A stretch of 64,000 nucleotides of DNA from Carnimonas nigrificans ATCC BAA-78 (GTDB taxonomy: Bacteria; Pseudomonadota; Gammaproteobacteria; Pseudomonadales; Halomonadaceae): the NCBI RefSeq assembly GCF_000526695.1, contig NZ_JAGO01000013.1, positions 124,001 to 188,000 of the forward strand, written 5' to 3'. How positions within the stretch are numbered: the first letter of the stretch is position 1; each line of letters begins with the position of its first letter. Below, in pieces: positions 18,408 to 29,194 of this stretch. The translations under genes and the position numbers were made by a program. Under the pieces are notes generated by a model. It had not been told where the DNA came from, ran no database searches, and worked only from the letters and a program-made list of their open reading frames with translations.

Positions 18408-18442
18408 AATCGCCCGCTCACTTCTGAGCGGGCGATTTTTTC
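18408..18442 (+). terminator. Terminator of sodA
   Basis: A perfect 13-base-pair stem (AATCGCCCGCTCA with TGAGCGGGCGATT, CTTC loop) leads into a T-rich tail. A textbook intrinsic terminator. Confidence 0.92.
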
Positions 18443-18549
18443 GTTTACCAACTACCTTTAATGAAGAAAAAAAGCCCCCGATCATTTGATACAGTGATGG
18501 CATTACCGAGGGATTTAGGCGTTTTTTCTCCACCAAACAAGGATGCAAC

Positions 18550-19386
18550 GTGAATAGCACACTGGAACATGACTGGCAGATGTTTAATTCCATGCTGCCT
18601 TCTTTGCTGGGTTTCGCGGGCAGATTGCTCGTTGCGCTGATATTACTCGCCATCGGCTGGTGGGTAATCAACGTCATCATGCGAGTGCTGAACCGTATCA
18701 TGAGCGCACGCCACATGGAGCAGACGCTACAGGGCTTCCTTGGCAACATGATCCTGCTGCTGCTGCGCTTGTTGTTGCTGATCAGCACCGCCTCCACGGT
18801 GGGCATCGCTACTACCTCATTTATTACCGTACTCGGTGCCATGAGCGTGGCAATCGGCCTGGCATGGAAGAACAGTCTGGCCAACTTCGCCGGCGGGGTG
18901 ATGATCCTGATGTTCCGCCCCTTCAAGTCCGGTGACTACATTAGCTGCGGCGGCCACGAAGGCACCGTGATCGCGATTGAGATCTTCCGCACCATTTTGC
19001 GCACCACCAGCAACGACATCGTCTATGTGCCAAACTCCTCACTGTCGGAAACAGCGCTGGTCAATAACAGTGAAAACGGTCAACGCCTGGCTACCATTAG
19101 CCTGCTGATCGACTACGATGACAATATTGATAAGGCGCGCTCGCTGCTGCTGGGCCTTATTGAAGGCGATAGCCGGGTATTCACCGAGCCTGCGCCCTCG
19201 GTCTCCTTTGCTCCCCAGCCGGTGAACGTAGCGGTCAGTATCTGCTTCTGGTGTTCGGTTGCCGATAAGTCATCACTGGTATCGACGTATTCCGAAGAAG
19301 CGATCAAACTGCTGAAGAAGGAAGGGTATCACCTGGGCACTACCAGCCGTCCTGCGGCCGCTCCACAGGTGGTCATCAACAAATAG
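18550..19386 (+). CDS. mscS: Small-conductance mechanosensitive channel, MscS family
   Basis: Inner-membrane channel that opens under membrane tension to release solutes on hypo-osmotic shock, fitting for a salt-exposed organism. The 278 residues (E. coli MscS 286) show three membrane segments (about 18-42, 58-78 and 88-120) and then the cytoplasmic vestibule domain. The pore helix reads GAMSVAIGLAWKNSLANFAGG and is followed by MFRPFKSGD, typical of MscS. The start is a GTG with AAGGA 7 bases upstream. The gene has its own terminator downstream. Confidence 0.92.
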   Translation: MNSTLEHDWQMFNSMLPSLLGFAGRLLVALILLAIGWWVINVIMRVLNRIMSARHMEQTLQGFLGNMILLLLRLLLLISTASTVGIATTSFITVLGAMSVAIGLAWKNSLANFAGGVMILMFRPFKSGDYISCGGHEGTVIAIEIFRTILRTTSNDIVYVPNSSLSETALVNNSENGQRLATISLLIDYDDNIDKARSLLLGLIEGDSRVFTEPAPSVSFAPQPVNVAVSICFWCSVADKSSLVSTYSEEAIKLLKKEGYHLGTTSRPAAAPQVVINK

Positions 19387-19406
19387 GTGATCGTCCTCGA
19401 TTACTG

Positions 19407-19446
19407 AAAAGGGAGCGGTGGCCGCACACTACCGACTCCCTTTTTC
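19407..19446 (+). terminator. Terminator of the mscS-like gene
   Basis: AAAAGGGAGCGGT pairs with ACCGACTCCCTTTTT (small internal mismatch), 21 bases past the stop codon, with a five-T tail. Confidence 0.8.
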
Positions 19447-19469
19447 TATAGCCGAACAGGAGAGGCCAT

Positions 19470-19907
19470 ATGAAATCCCCATTCTCCTATGTGATGGCCG
19501 GCTGTGTGCTGCTGTTGGCGGTAGTGGCACTATGCGGGCACTGGCCTGACGCTGGGTTAAGGTCATACCGCCACTCCATTGAGCGGCTCAATGCTCATAT
19601 GCCCGTCAGACTGGATGGCGAAACAGAAGTGGAATCCGTGCGCCTGGTGCCGGAAAGTCGTGAAATTCGCTACACCTATGTCGTGCTGCATCACGATGCC
19701 AATGAATTTGATCAACAGCTATTTGCGCAGGGGGCCGCGACAGAGCACCGCCACTCTCTCTGCGAGCAGAACCGCAACGGCCTGCAGAGCGCGATCGAGG
19801 AAGGGTTACGTATGCGACACACCTATCTGGGCGCCGATGGCCGCTTTATTGCGTCGGTGGTGGTAGACCCACGCCGCTGTCTGGTGAAGGCTGAACGCTC
19901 GCCATAA
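19470..19907 (+). CDS. Hypothetical membrane-anchored or exported protein
   Basis: 145 residues. One N-terminal hydrophobic segment (about 6-22, YVMAGCVLLLAVVALCG) is either a signal anchor or a lipoprotein-like signal. The rest is hydrophilic and predicted to face the periplasm, with two Cys in the mature part (SLCEQN, RRCLVK) that could pair. I do not recognise the family. AGGAGAGG 6 bases before the ATG makes translation likely. No operon partner is evident. Confidence 0.65.
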   Translation: MKSPFSYVMAGCVLLLAVVALCGHWPDAGLRSYRHSIERLNAHMPVRLDGETEVESVRLVPESREIRYTYVVLHHDANEFDQQLFAQGAATEHRHSLCEQNRNGLQSAIEEGLRMRHTYLGADGRFIASVVVDPRRCLVKAERSP

Positions 19908-20084
19908 AGCCAGTCAGCAGGGGTAGATGTAATTAACGGAGAGTGCTGCCAAGAATGTGGGAGCCTTAAAAGTCACCAGGCGAGCTATCCTCTTGGCCGC
20001 TGGAAAATGCAGGCAAGATACAACAACGTGTTCCCCAAGCCATTAAACGGTGGTCGAGTAAACACAAGAGTGATAACTCGATTA

Positions 20085-20414
20085 TTATTGAAGCACTTCG
20101 ATGCCTTTGTGCCGAATCACATTCAACAGGACTAACGCTGGCCCCTTGGCCTGTTTTGTTCCTCGTTCGAGCTGCGAGATATACCCCGTGGTCAGGTTCA
20201 GGTATTTGGCAAGCGCTGCCTGGCTCAAGTGAGCCTGCTCTCGCATACTTCGAATTTCCTCGGGGCTGATAGGCGTTGCATTAGGCAAGGCATCTGCTCC
20301 CAGATGACGCACCGTAATTTTCCTGCAGGTCTCATCACTCACCATTCCAACCCGATGCATATCTTCGGTTGTTTCGAGCAGGGCTTTGGTCAAGTCACTG
20401 AGTTCTTTCGCCAT
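20085..20414 (-). CDS. HigA-like antitoxin (HTH XRE type)
   Basis: 109 residues. The C-terminal half is an XRE helix-turn-helix (about 55-105: MREQAHLSQAALAKYLNLTTGYISQLERG). The N-terminal half (MAKELSDLTKALLETTEDMH) probably contacts the toxin. It overlaps the end of the upstream toxin gene by 20 bases, the toxin-first order typical of higBA. The ATG at 20414 is preferred because AGGAGA lies 6-7 bases upstream; a TTG two codons earlier is less likely. Antitoxins of this group also repress their own operon. Confidence 0.85.
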   Translation of the reverse strand: MAKELSDLTKALLETTEDMHRVGMVSDETCRKITVRHLGADALPNATPISPEEIRSMREQAHLSQAALAKYLNLTTGYISQLERGTKQAKGPALVLLNVIRHKGIEVLQ

Positions 20415-20778
20415 GATCAATCTCCTGAAGTTCGCCTGCCTCTTTTGCTTGTTTCAAAATAGCCTCACTACGGGCCAACATGTCGGCGGCCAACTCCCGC
20501 AAGGTCAGTAATTCATCGTTACTGATGTTATCCAGAACATTTTTAGCAAAGCCATAGAGAAAGAACGCTCTATCTTCCGCTCGATAAGCGATGATCATCC
20601 GATAGCCACCCGACCTTCCCTGACCGGTTCTTGCGACACGCTGCTTGATAAGTCCAGCCCCTAGATCGGCATCAATGATTCCTCGCTCAGCCCGAGCGAT
20701 GGCTTCTCGTAGGCTGGCATCGCTGATTCGTTCTCGTCGGGCGAATCGTGCCATCCACCTGGTCTTGAAAATGCGCAC
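20395..20778 (-). CDS. RelE/HigB-like toxin
   Basis: 127 residues with the compact RelE/ParE fold pattern (FKTRWMARFARRERISD..., then RSGGYRMIIAYRAEDRAFFLYGFAKN). It belongs to the subgroup found with an HTH antitoxin downstream. The family cleaves ribosome-bound mRNA; activity here is inferred. The start is a GTG with AGGTAG upstream. The 3' end overlaps the antitoxin start, so the pair is translationally coupled. The TA module is the only clearly mobile-style element left of the origin. Confidence 0.85.
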   Translation of the reverse strand: MRIFKTRWMARFARRERISDASLREAIARAERGIIDADLGAGLIKQRVARTGQGRSGGYRMIIAYRAEDRAFFLYGFAKNVLDNISNDELLTLRELAADMLARSEAILKQAKEAGELQEIDHGERTQ

Positions 20779-20804
20779 GGCGACTACCTATGCTTCACAT
20801 AACT

Positions 20805-20821
20805 ATAGCACCATGTGCTAT
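20805..20821. promoter_or_regulatory. Candidate operator of the toxin-antitoxin operon
   Basis: ATAGCAC-CAT-GTGCTAT, a perfect 7-3-7 inverted repeat, is 26 bases upstream of the toxin start. On the minus strand it overlaps TATAGT, a plausible -10 element, so repression by the HTH antitoxin would block transcription. Confidence 0.6.
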
Positions 20822-21146
20822 GTTTTGAAGAACCCTTCCTTCCGACCTGGCGCAAATAAACATGATGGGCGGAGTCGGGATATAAGAGGCCAACGACTCC
20901 CGCAGCCTCTCCTTCAAAAGGCCGCTCTGCCTACCAAACGCTAGTCGTGCTCGGTGATCGCTACTGTACTGCACCTGGCGCAACACCTGCCTTAATTGCT
21001 CTTGGCGAGCGGCAATGGCGATGCCTCACCCATCAATCCAGCAAGTGCGTGGGTATAAGGCGCAGCATCGTGCCATTCAGACAAGCCGTATCCCCCTGGC
21101 TTCGCCATAGATCGCTACATCAGGAATGAAAGCGATGAGCACACAA

Positions 21147-21184
21147 AAAAGCTGAACTCGGTGTAGTACCAAGTCCAGCCTTTG
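21147..21184 (-). terminator. Terminator of gyrB
   Basis: On the minus strand AAAGGCTGGACTTGGT pairs with ACCGAGTTCAGCTTTT (two mismatches), ending in a six-T run, 68 bases past the gyrB stop. Confidence 0.75.
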
Positions 21185-21251
21185 AGGATGCCCGATTCCA
21201 CGAACCATGGTTAGGGTCAGGTCATCGGGCTATCGCGCTTTTCTTTAAGGA

Positions 21252-23690
<2,439 letters not shown>

Positions 23691-23878
23691 CTATCTATCG
23701 ACGCTGCGTGCTGGTACCGCCGCCGCAGCATGATCACCTCTTGCTACGTGACCCAGCTGCTGTTTCGCTACTGGCGGGCGGCACCGTGCGTGCCACCTTG
23801 CGTTATTTCCACGCGGAAGCGTCAAAGGCCCCCGCGAGCGACTATCCACGAATATGCTGCAATCGTTGCCTTGCCCGA

Positions 23879-24958
23879 TCAGGCGCTCTCAAGGCGCCCA
23901 CCGCGCAACTCAAACAGGGCGAACTCTTTGGAGAACCCTTGCTGTACATCAGCGCGCTCAATCGCCGTGATGAAGCTTTGGCCTTGCTGCTCTTCAAGCA
24001 GCTCGCAAAAGCGCTGCCGATGGCGGCTATCAAGCTCGGCAGCCAGGTCATCGATCAAATACAGGCAGTGGCGCTCGGTCAAGCGCTCAAGCAGCTGCCC
24101 CTGGGCCAGCTTCAAGGCGCTCACGACCACCTTCTGCTGACCGCGTGACAACACCTCTGCAGCCAACCGCTTCCCGACCCGAATACGAATATCAGCGCGC
24201 TGCGGCCCCTGCTGGGTAAACCCCATTTTTCTATCGGTGCCGATACCCGCTTCGAGTACTTCCTCAAGCGGACGCTGGCGCTCCCATCCGCGCGTGTACT
24301 GTAGCGTTACATCGGGAAGATCAGCCAAACGTGCGAGGGTTTCTGAAAACAGCGGCGCAAGCTGCTCGATATACTGCTTGCGCAGGCTATCCATCTGCTC
24401 TGCCGTGCGCCCCAATTCCTGATTCCAGGCAGCCATGGAAATTCGGTCGATTGTACCATATCTCAGCAGCGCGTTGCGGTGTTTCAACGCCCTCCGCATA
24501 CGCTTCCAGAGCGTTAAAAAGTCGTGATCGAGATGGAAGACGCCCCAATCGAGATATTCCCGTCGGGCGCGCGGAGAACCTTCGATCAACTCGAAGGTGT
24601 GGTTATCAATCAACTGAAGGGGAAGCTGTTCTGCCAGACGACTGATGCGCTCCACACGCTCACCGTCAAGCCTTAGCTCGACACTGCTGCTATCGCGACG
24701 ACGCTGGATGCCAATGCGCTGGGGCGGCGTACCTGCAATACGTCCAAAGACGGTCAGGCTCTCGGCATCGAAGTGGATCAACGATTTAACATGACGCGCC
24801 CGAAAGGAGCGCGCCAGCCCAAGCAAATGCAGCGCTTCCAGCAGACTGGTCTTGCCGCTGCCATTCGCGCCACAAATGAGATTGATACCCGCGGAGGGAG
24901 TGAGGTCGGCCTGCGCAATGTTGCGCAACCCGGTCACCTGAAGACGATCAAGCGCCAT
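23879..24958 (-). CDS. recF: DNA replication and repair protein RecF
   Basis: SMC-like ATPase that helps RecOR load RecA at gaps and stalled forks. 359 residues from MALDRLQVTGLRN. Walker A is GANGSGKTS near residue 31; the ABC-type signature lies in SRGQQKVVVSALKLAQ and Walker B in LIDDLAAELD. A GTG five codons upstream (24973) is in frame, but the family begins at the ATG. It lies 54 bases after dnaN, so these are cotranscribed. Confidence 0.96.
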   Translation of the reverse strand: MALDRLQVTGLRNIAQADLTPSAGINLICGANGSGKTSLLEALHLLGLARSFRARHVKSLIHFDAESLTVFGRIAGTPPQRIGIQRRRDSSSVELRLDGERVERISRLAEQLPLQLIDNHTFELIEGSPRARREYLDWGVFHLDHDFLTLWKRMRRALKHRNALLRYGTIDRISMAAWNQELGRTAEQMDSLRKQYIEQLAPLFSETLARLADLPDVTLQYTRGWERQRPLEEVLEAGIGTDRKMGFTQQGPQRADIRIRVGKRLAAEVLSRGQQKVVVSALKLAQGQLLERLTERHCLYLIDDLAAELDSRHRQRFCELLEEQQGQSFITAIERADVQQGFSKEFALFELRGGRLESA

Positions 24959-25012
24959 AATAGAGACCGCCACTGAGCTGAAACAAGGCGTCAGAACAGC
25001 GGCGACAGGGCC

Positions 25013-26137
25013 TTACAGACGCATCGGCATAACAACATAGCGCGCGGAGAACTCCGGCGCGGCGTTATCATCGCTGGTGGCTGCTTCCAGCAACACGCTG
25101 GAAATGGAGTCGGAGAGCGTCATGACCACCTGCTCGGTGCCAACCACATTCAGTACATCGACCAGATAACCGACGTTGAAGCCGATTTCCAGACCACTGC
25201 CCTGATAGTCAACGGCCACGTTTTCCTCGGCTTCTTCCTGTTCAGGGTTGCTCGCCTGAACGCGCAGGTTGCCATCTTCCAGATAGAGCCTGACACCGCG
25301 ATACTTTTCACTGGAAAGAATGGATGTACGCGCCAGCACCTGACGCAGCTCGCCGCGTTCAGCGACCAGACGCTTGTCGCCACCTTTCGGGATGACGCGG
25401 TTAACATCAGGGAACTTGCCGTCAATCAGCTTGGAAGTGAAGACGTAACCACCCGTGCGGGCACGCAGGTGATTGGGGCCAAGCACCAGAGTGACCGGCT
25501 CGTCGCTATCGTCGAGCAGCCGACCCAGCTCAAGCACGCCTTTACGCGGCAGAATCAGCCGTTGCAGGTCGCTCACGGTCAGTTCGTTGCGGCTTTCTGC
25601 CAGCGCCAGACGGTGACCATCGGTCGCCACAACACGCACGGCGTTGCTATCCAGCTCAAACAGCATACCGTTGAGATAATACCGCACGTCCTGCTGCGCC
25701 ATCGCAAATGAAGTGGCGTCGATCAGGCGCTTGAGCGCCTTGCGCGGCAGCGTGACTTCGGCATCCTGCTTGCTCTGCTCGATATTCGGGAATTCAGCCG
25801 CCGGCAGGGTCGAAAGCGTAAAGCGCGAGCGTCCGGCGCGCAGCACGGCACGTCCATCTTCCAGCGCCAGGCTAATAATCGACCCTTCCGGCAATGAGCG
25901 GCAGATATCCATCAGTTTGCGAGCGGGCACCGTTGCGGACCCCGCGGTTTGCAATTCATCTAGCTCGGCATGCCCGATCAGCTCGACTTCAAGATCAGTA
26001 CCTGTAAGCGCCAGGCCATCGCTACCCGCCATCAGCAGGACATTGGACAGCACCGGAAGGGTCTGACGGCGCTCAACCACGCCCGCCACCAGGCTTAGGG
26101 GCCGCAGTAGAGCTTCACGCGAGATGGAGAATTTCAT
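25013..26137 (-). CDS. dnaN: DNA polymerase III beta sliding clamp
   Basis: Ring-shaped processivity clamp of the replicative polymerase. 374 residues from MKFSISREALLRPL (usual length 366-375) with three repeated clamp domains; the C-terminus ends in the conserved YVVMPMRL. The frame stays open 30 codons upstream to 26227, but those residues are not family-like. It follows dnaA by 113 bases. Confidence 0.97.
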   Translation of the reverse strand: MKFSISREALLRPLSLVAGVVERRQTLPVLSNVLLMAGSDGLALTGTDLEVELIGHAELDELQTAGSATVPARKLMDICRSLPEGSIISLALEDGRAVLRAGRSRFTLSTLPAAEFPNIEQSKQDAEVTLPRKALKRLIDATSFAMAQQDVRYYLNGMLFELDSNAVRVVATDGHRLALAESRNELTVSDLQRLILPRKGVLELGRLLDDSDEPVTLVLGPNHLRARTGGYVFTSKLIDGKFPDVNRVIPKGGDKRLVAERGELRQVLARTSILSSEKYRGVRLYLEDGNLRVQASNPEQEEAEENVAVDYQGSGLEIGFNVGYLVDVLNVVGTEQVVMTLSDSISSVLLEAATSDDNAAPEFSARYVVMPMRL

Positions 26138-26250
26138 CGGAGCCACACTCTCTTCTGTTGATCGTTGCAATGGTCGATAAACGCGATCATTGCGGGCTAA
26201 ACGGCGTGGGTCAATGCCCGCTGACATTTACCCGTTTCATTTTCTGATAG

Positions 26251-27717
26251 TTAGCTGGTCAGCAACCGCATCAGGTTTTTGTAGTCTTCACGAATGTCGG
26301 CACTTTCTTCTCGTAGCGCCAGCACCTTACGACACGCATGCAGCACCGTCGTATGATCGCGCCCACCGAAAGCGTCGCCGATTTCCGGCAGACTATGGCT
26401 GGTCAGCTCCTTGGCCAGCGCCATGGCAACCTGACGCGGCCGCGCTACCGAACGAGAGCGCCGTTTCGAGTGCAGGTCTGCCACCTTGATCTTGTAATAT
26501 TCCGCCACAGTACGCTGGATATTATCTATACCCACCTGTTTATCCTGAAGCGCCAGAAGATCCTTGAGCGATTCACGGATGAACTCCTGGTCGATCGAGC
26601 GCCCCATGAAATGGGAATCAGCGATCACCTTTTTGAGCGCACCTTCCAGCTCACGCACATTGGAGCGGATTTTCTGAGCGATGAAGAACGCCGCATCGTG
26701 CGGTAAATCCACTTTCGACTGCTCGGCCTTTTTCATCAGAATGGCGACGCGCGTCTCAAGCTCGGGGGGTTCAATGGCAACGGTAAGGCCCCAGCCAAAG
26801 CGGGATTTCAAACGCTCTTCCACTCCCGAAATCTCCTTCGGGTAGCGGTCCGAGGTCAGAATCATCTGCTGGCCGCCTTCAAGCAGCGCGTTGAAGGTAT
26901 GGAAGAACTCCTCCTGAGAGCGCTCCTTGCCAGCAAAAAACTGAATATCATCAATCAGCAGCGCATCAACGCTGCGGTAAAAACGCTTGAAATCGTTGAT
27001 GGCGTTAAGCTGGAGCGCCTTGACCATATCCGCCACAAAACGCTCGGAGTGCAGATAGACCACCTTGGCATTTTCACGCAGCCCGGCCATGTGGTTGCCC
27101 ACCGCGTGCATCAGGTGCGTTTTACCCAGGCCCACACCGCCATACAGAAACAGCGGGTTATAGGCACCGCCAGCATTCTCGGCAACCTGACGCGAGGCGG
27201 CACGGGCCAACTGGTTGGATTTACCTTCCACGAAGGTATCAAAGGTAAAGGAGGGGTTAAGACCGCTGGTGTGCTTGAGGCTACCCTCCACCTGCACATC
27301 TCGTCCCTTGTCCTGCGACGCTGACGACTCTTCGGGAGGTGCGGCGGGGACATCGACATCTTCAGAGAAGGAAGCACGAGAAGGACGGCTGCGACTGCGA
27401 ATAACGGCGGGCGCTTCAGGCGCCGCTGGTCGGGCAGGGCGCTGCACAGCAGCAGGATTGGAAACACTGCGGCGGCTGCCGATGCCCAGTTTTACCTTGG
27501 GCGGCTTGCTGGGCGCGAGTTCACGCAACAATTCGTTGATACGCTTGAGAAACTTATCGTTTACCCAGTCGCGCACGAAGCGGTTGGGCGCCAAGAGCAC
27601 CAAATCGCCGGCTTCGCCCTCTTCAGCCTGAAGCGGACGTACCCATGTATTGAACTGCTGGGAGCTTAGCTCATCCTGCAGACGTTCAAGGCATTGCTGC
27701 CATAGTGCAATCAACAC
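26251..27717 (-). CDS. dnaA: Chromosomal replication initiator DnaA
   Basis: AAA+ protein that binds DnaA boxes and melts oriC. 488 residues. Domain I ([13 protein letters not shown]), a variable linker (about 90-150), the AAA+ domain with Walker [10 protein letters not shown] and Walker B LLIDDIQF, and the domain IV signature [14 protein letters not shown] are all clear. The start is a GTG at 27717, as in E. coli dnaA; its ribosome binding site is weak. First gene of the leftward series, with DnaA boxes and the probable origin immediately upstream. Confidence 0.98.
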   Translation of the reverse strand: MLIALWQQCLERLQDELSSQQFNTWVRPLQAEEGEAGDLVLLAPNRFVRDWVNDKFLKRINELLRELAPSKPPKVKLGIGSRRSVSNPAAVQRPARPAAPEAPAVIRSRSRPSRASFSEDVDVPAAPPEESSASQDKGRDVQVEGSLKHTSGLNPSFTFDTFVEGKSNQLARAASRQVAENAGGAYNPLFLYGGVGLGKTHLMHAVGNHMAGLRENAKVVYLHSERFVADMVKALQLNAINDFKRFYRSVDALLIDDIQFFAGKERSQEEFFHTFNALLEGGQQMILTSDRYPKEISGVEERLKSRFGWGLTVAIEPPELETRVAILMKKAEQSKVDLPHDAAFFIAQKIRSNVRELEGALKKVIADSHFMGRSIDQEFIRESLKDLLALQDKQVGIDNIQRTVAEYYKIKVADLHSKRRSRSVARPRQVAMALAKELTSHSLPEIGDAFGGRDHTTVLHACRKVLALREESADIREDYKNLMRLLTS

Positions 27718-27889
27718 GCTAATTCTTCATCCTGATAACTGCCAGTGATCTGTACCTGTCGCCACGCTAACATATCCCACTGTTATACCGTCGCGCTCAG
27801 GAGAACCGCCCACCGCGCATACCTTGTTGAATCGGCGACGTTTCGCATAAATGCCGCACCTGCGCTGTAAAAATCAGAGCGGAACCGCT

Positions 27890-28100
27890 AGTGTATCGAC
27901 CCTGACACCAGTTATCCACACCCGCACAACATCATCCAGGTGTGGATAACATAAGCAAAAAAGTGGAAGAATCTGCATTTATCCACTTTTGAACATGAAA
28001 TGAGCAGCTTGCCAATAGGTTACCACCAGCTTACTCACAGCATTTTGCACAATAAGAATGAAAAAATTGCTCTAAATGCGCGCGATAATGCATAGAAAAA
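27890..28100. other. Probable replication origin (oriC) with DnaA boxes
   Basis: In the dnaA-rpmH gap I read DnaA boxes TTATCCACA at 27912-27920, its inverse TGTGGATAA at 27941-27949, TTATCCACT at 27979-27987, and a two-mismatch copy TTACTCACA at 28031-28039. An AT-rich stretch follows (about 28040-28100), a candidate unwinding element. This is the known oriC position in Pseudomonas and relatives. The rest of the gap (27718-27889) shows nothing recognisable. Confidence 0.75.
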
Positions 28101-28129
28101 TTGCGTCGCTGCGTTGGATTCTCTAAAAT
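28101..28129 (+). promoter_or_regulatory. Possible rpmH sigma-70 promoter
   Basis: TTGCGT (28101-28106), a 17-base spacer and TAAAAT (28124-28129) stand 82 bases before rpmH. The -10 is good and the -35 only half matches. Confidence 0.35.
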
Positions 28130-28211
28130 CCCCGCTCTTGACATTCCTGAAGGGCGCTTTTGCTCTCGGAATATTTCCATCCTTCCCTTCCTAGCTGAGG
28201 AGAAAGACGCA

Positions 28212-28346
28212 ATGAAACGCACATTCCAGCCCAGCGTACTGAAACGTAAGCGCAACCACGGTTTCCGTGCTCGCATGGCGACCAAACGCGGCCGTCAGGT
28301 CATCGCTCGTCGTCGTGCCAAAGGCCGCAAACGTCTGAGCGCCTAA
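28212..28346 (+). CDS. rpmH: 50S ribosomal protein L34
   Basis: 44-residue, highly basic protein of the large ribosomal subunit, with the family sequence [14 protein letters not shown] at the start and [12 protein letters not shown] at the end. GAGGAGAAAG precedes the ATG at 28212; upstream in-frame codons are untranslated leader. rnpA starts 20 bases downstream, the universal rpmH-rnpA operon. Confidence 0.98.
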   Translation: MKRTFQPSVLKRKRNHGFRARMATKRGRQVIARRRAKGRKRLSA

Positions 28347-28366
28347 GTGTTGTAAAGCGAAGGGGC

Positions 28367-28777
28367 ATGTGCCTCTCTATGGCAGAGAAAACAGCAGATC
28401 GCCGCTTCCCGCGCAGTATGAGAATACTGTCCAGTCGGGAATATGGGCATGTTTTTGAGGCAGCGTGCTTCAAGATTCACGGTAAAGGGCTTCTGGCACT
28501 GGCGTGCCCCAACAGCTGCGGACATGTACGAGTGGGCCTGGTGTTCAGTCGTAAGAACATGAAACGCGCTGTGGATCGCAACCTGCTCAAGCGCCTGACC
28601 CGGGAATCCATTCGCCTGCGCCAGCACCGCTTGCCGGCCGTTGATATTGTGGTGTTGTCCCGTCGCGGGGTAACCGAGCTGGACAGAACCACACTGGCGC
28701 AGCAGCTGTCAGGCATGTGGCGACGGTTAGAGAAAGAGGCGCAGAAGCGCACTCTCGCTACCGCGCCGTCAGCCTGA
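28367..28777 (+). CDS. rnpA: Ribonuclease P protein component
   Basis: Protein subunit of RNase P, which with its RNA cuts the 5' leader from tRNA precursors. Up to 136 residues; the signature RNLLKRLTRESIRLRQ (the RNR motif) and the N-terminal FPRSMRILSSREYGHVF are clear. The ATG at 28379 (MAEKTADRRFPR) is equally possible; the AAGGGG before 28367 is very close to that codon and far from 28379. It follows rpmH by 20 bases. Unusually, no yidD follows. Confidence 0.95.
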   Translation: MCLSMAEKTADRRFPRSMRILSSREYGHVFEAACFKIHGKGLLALACPNSCGHVRVGLVFSRKNMKRAVDRNLLKRLTRESIRLRQHRLPAVDIVVLSRRGVTELDRTTLAQQLSGMWRRLEKEAQKRTLATAPSA

Positions 28778-29194
28778 CGGCTTTTGCTTTTTCGCCCAAC
28801 ACACTTTTGCACAGCCAGACCGCCCCGCCTTCACCAGAGAAAGTCGCTCATTCTGTGTGAATGCAGCGGTTCGGTCGTGCTGGCTCGATGAATAACGTCA
28901 GTTGCCGTAATTCCCCCTATGGCGGTAGATACGACAATCGCTGACAGCAATGCAGTAACAAGGTAGGCGAAAGCAGCCTTTCTTCCCGCCATCTTCTGCC
29001 TGCAGAACACACGTAAAAGGTGTTTTGTACCTATCGCCAATAGTTTCATTTGAGGCGCCAAGGGATGGTCGATAACATGGCACGCTGATCGCCGGCTATG
29101 CTGTCGAGCGCACCCATATATAGTCAGGGCTGCTCTCCCTCAGCATGGCAAAGCGCTCATTCGCCAAGCCACTTCTTACCGGGCATATTCCTAC
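28778..29194. other. rnpA-yidC gap lacking yidD
   Basis: 417 bases where yidD normally lies. I read all plus-strand frames and found no YidD motif (the cluster of Cys and CHPFHxGG). A 76-codon minus-strand frame with one hydrophobic segment exists at 28831-29061, but it has no ribosome binding site. Confidence 0.5.

Larger units (their letters stand above)
20779..21251. other. Intergenic region between the TA operon and gyrB
   Basis: 473 bases. It holds the TA operator at 20805-20821 and the gyrB terminator at 21147-21184. Between them I recognise no gene, RNA or repeat. Confidence 0.4.

Noticed and set aside
28831-29061. 76-codon minus-strand frame with one hydrophobic segment in the rnpA-yidC gap.
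   Set aside because: No ribosome binding site at either Met, no recognisable motif, and no coding-like context. It might be a remnant, but the evidence is too weak to call a gene.
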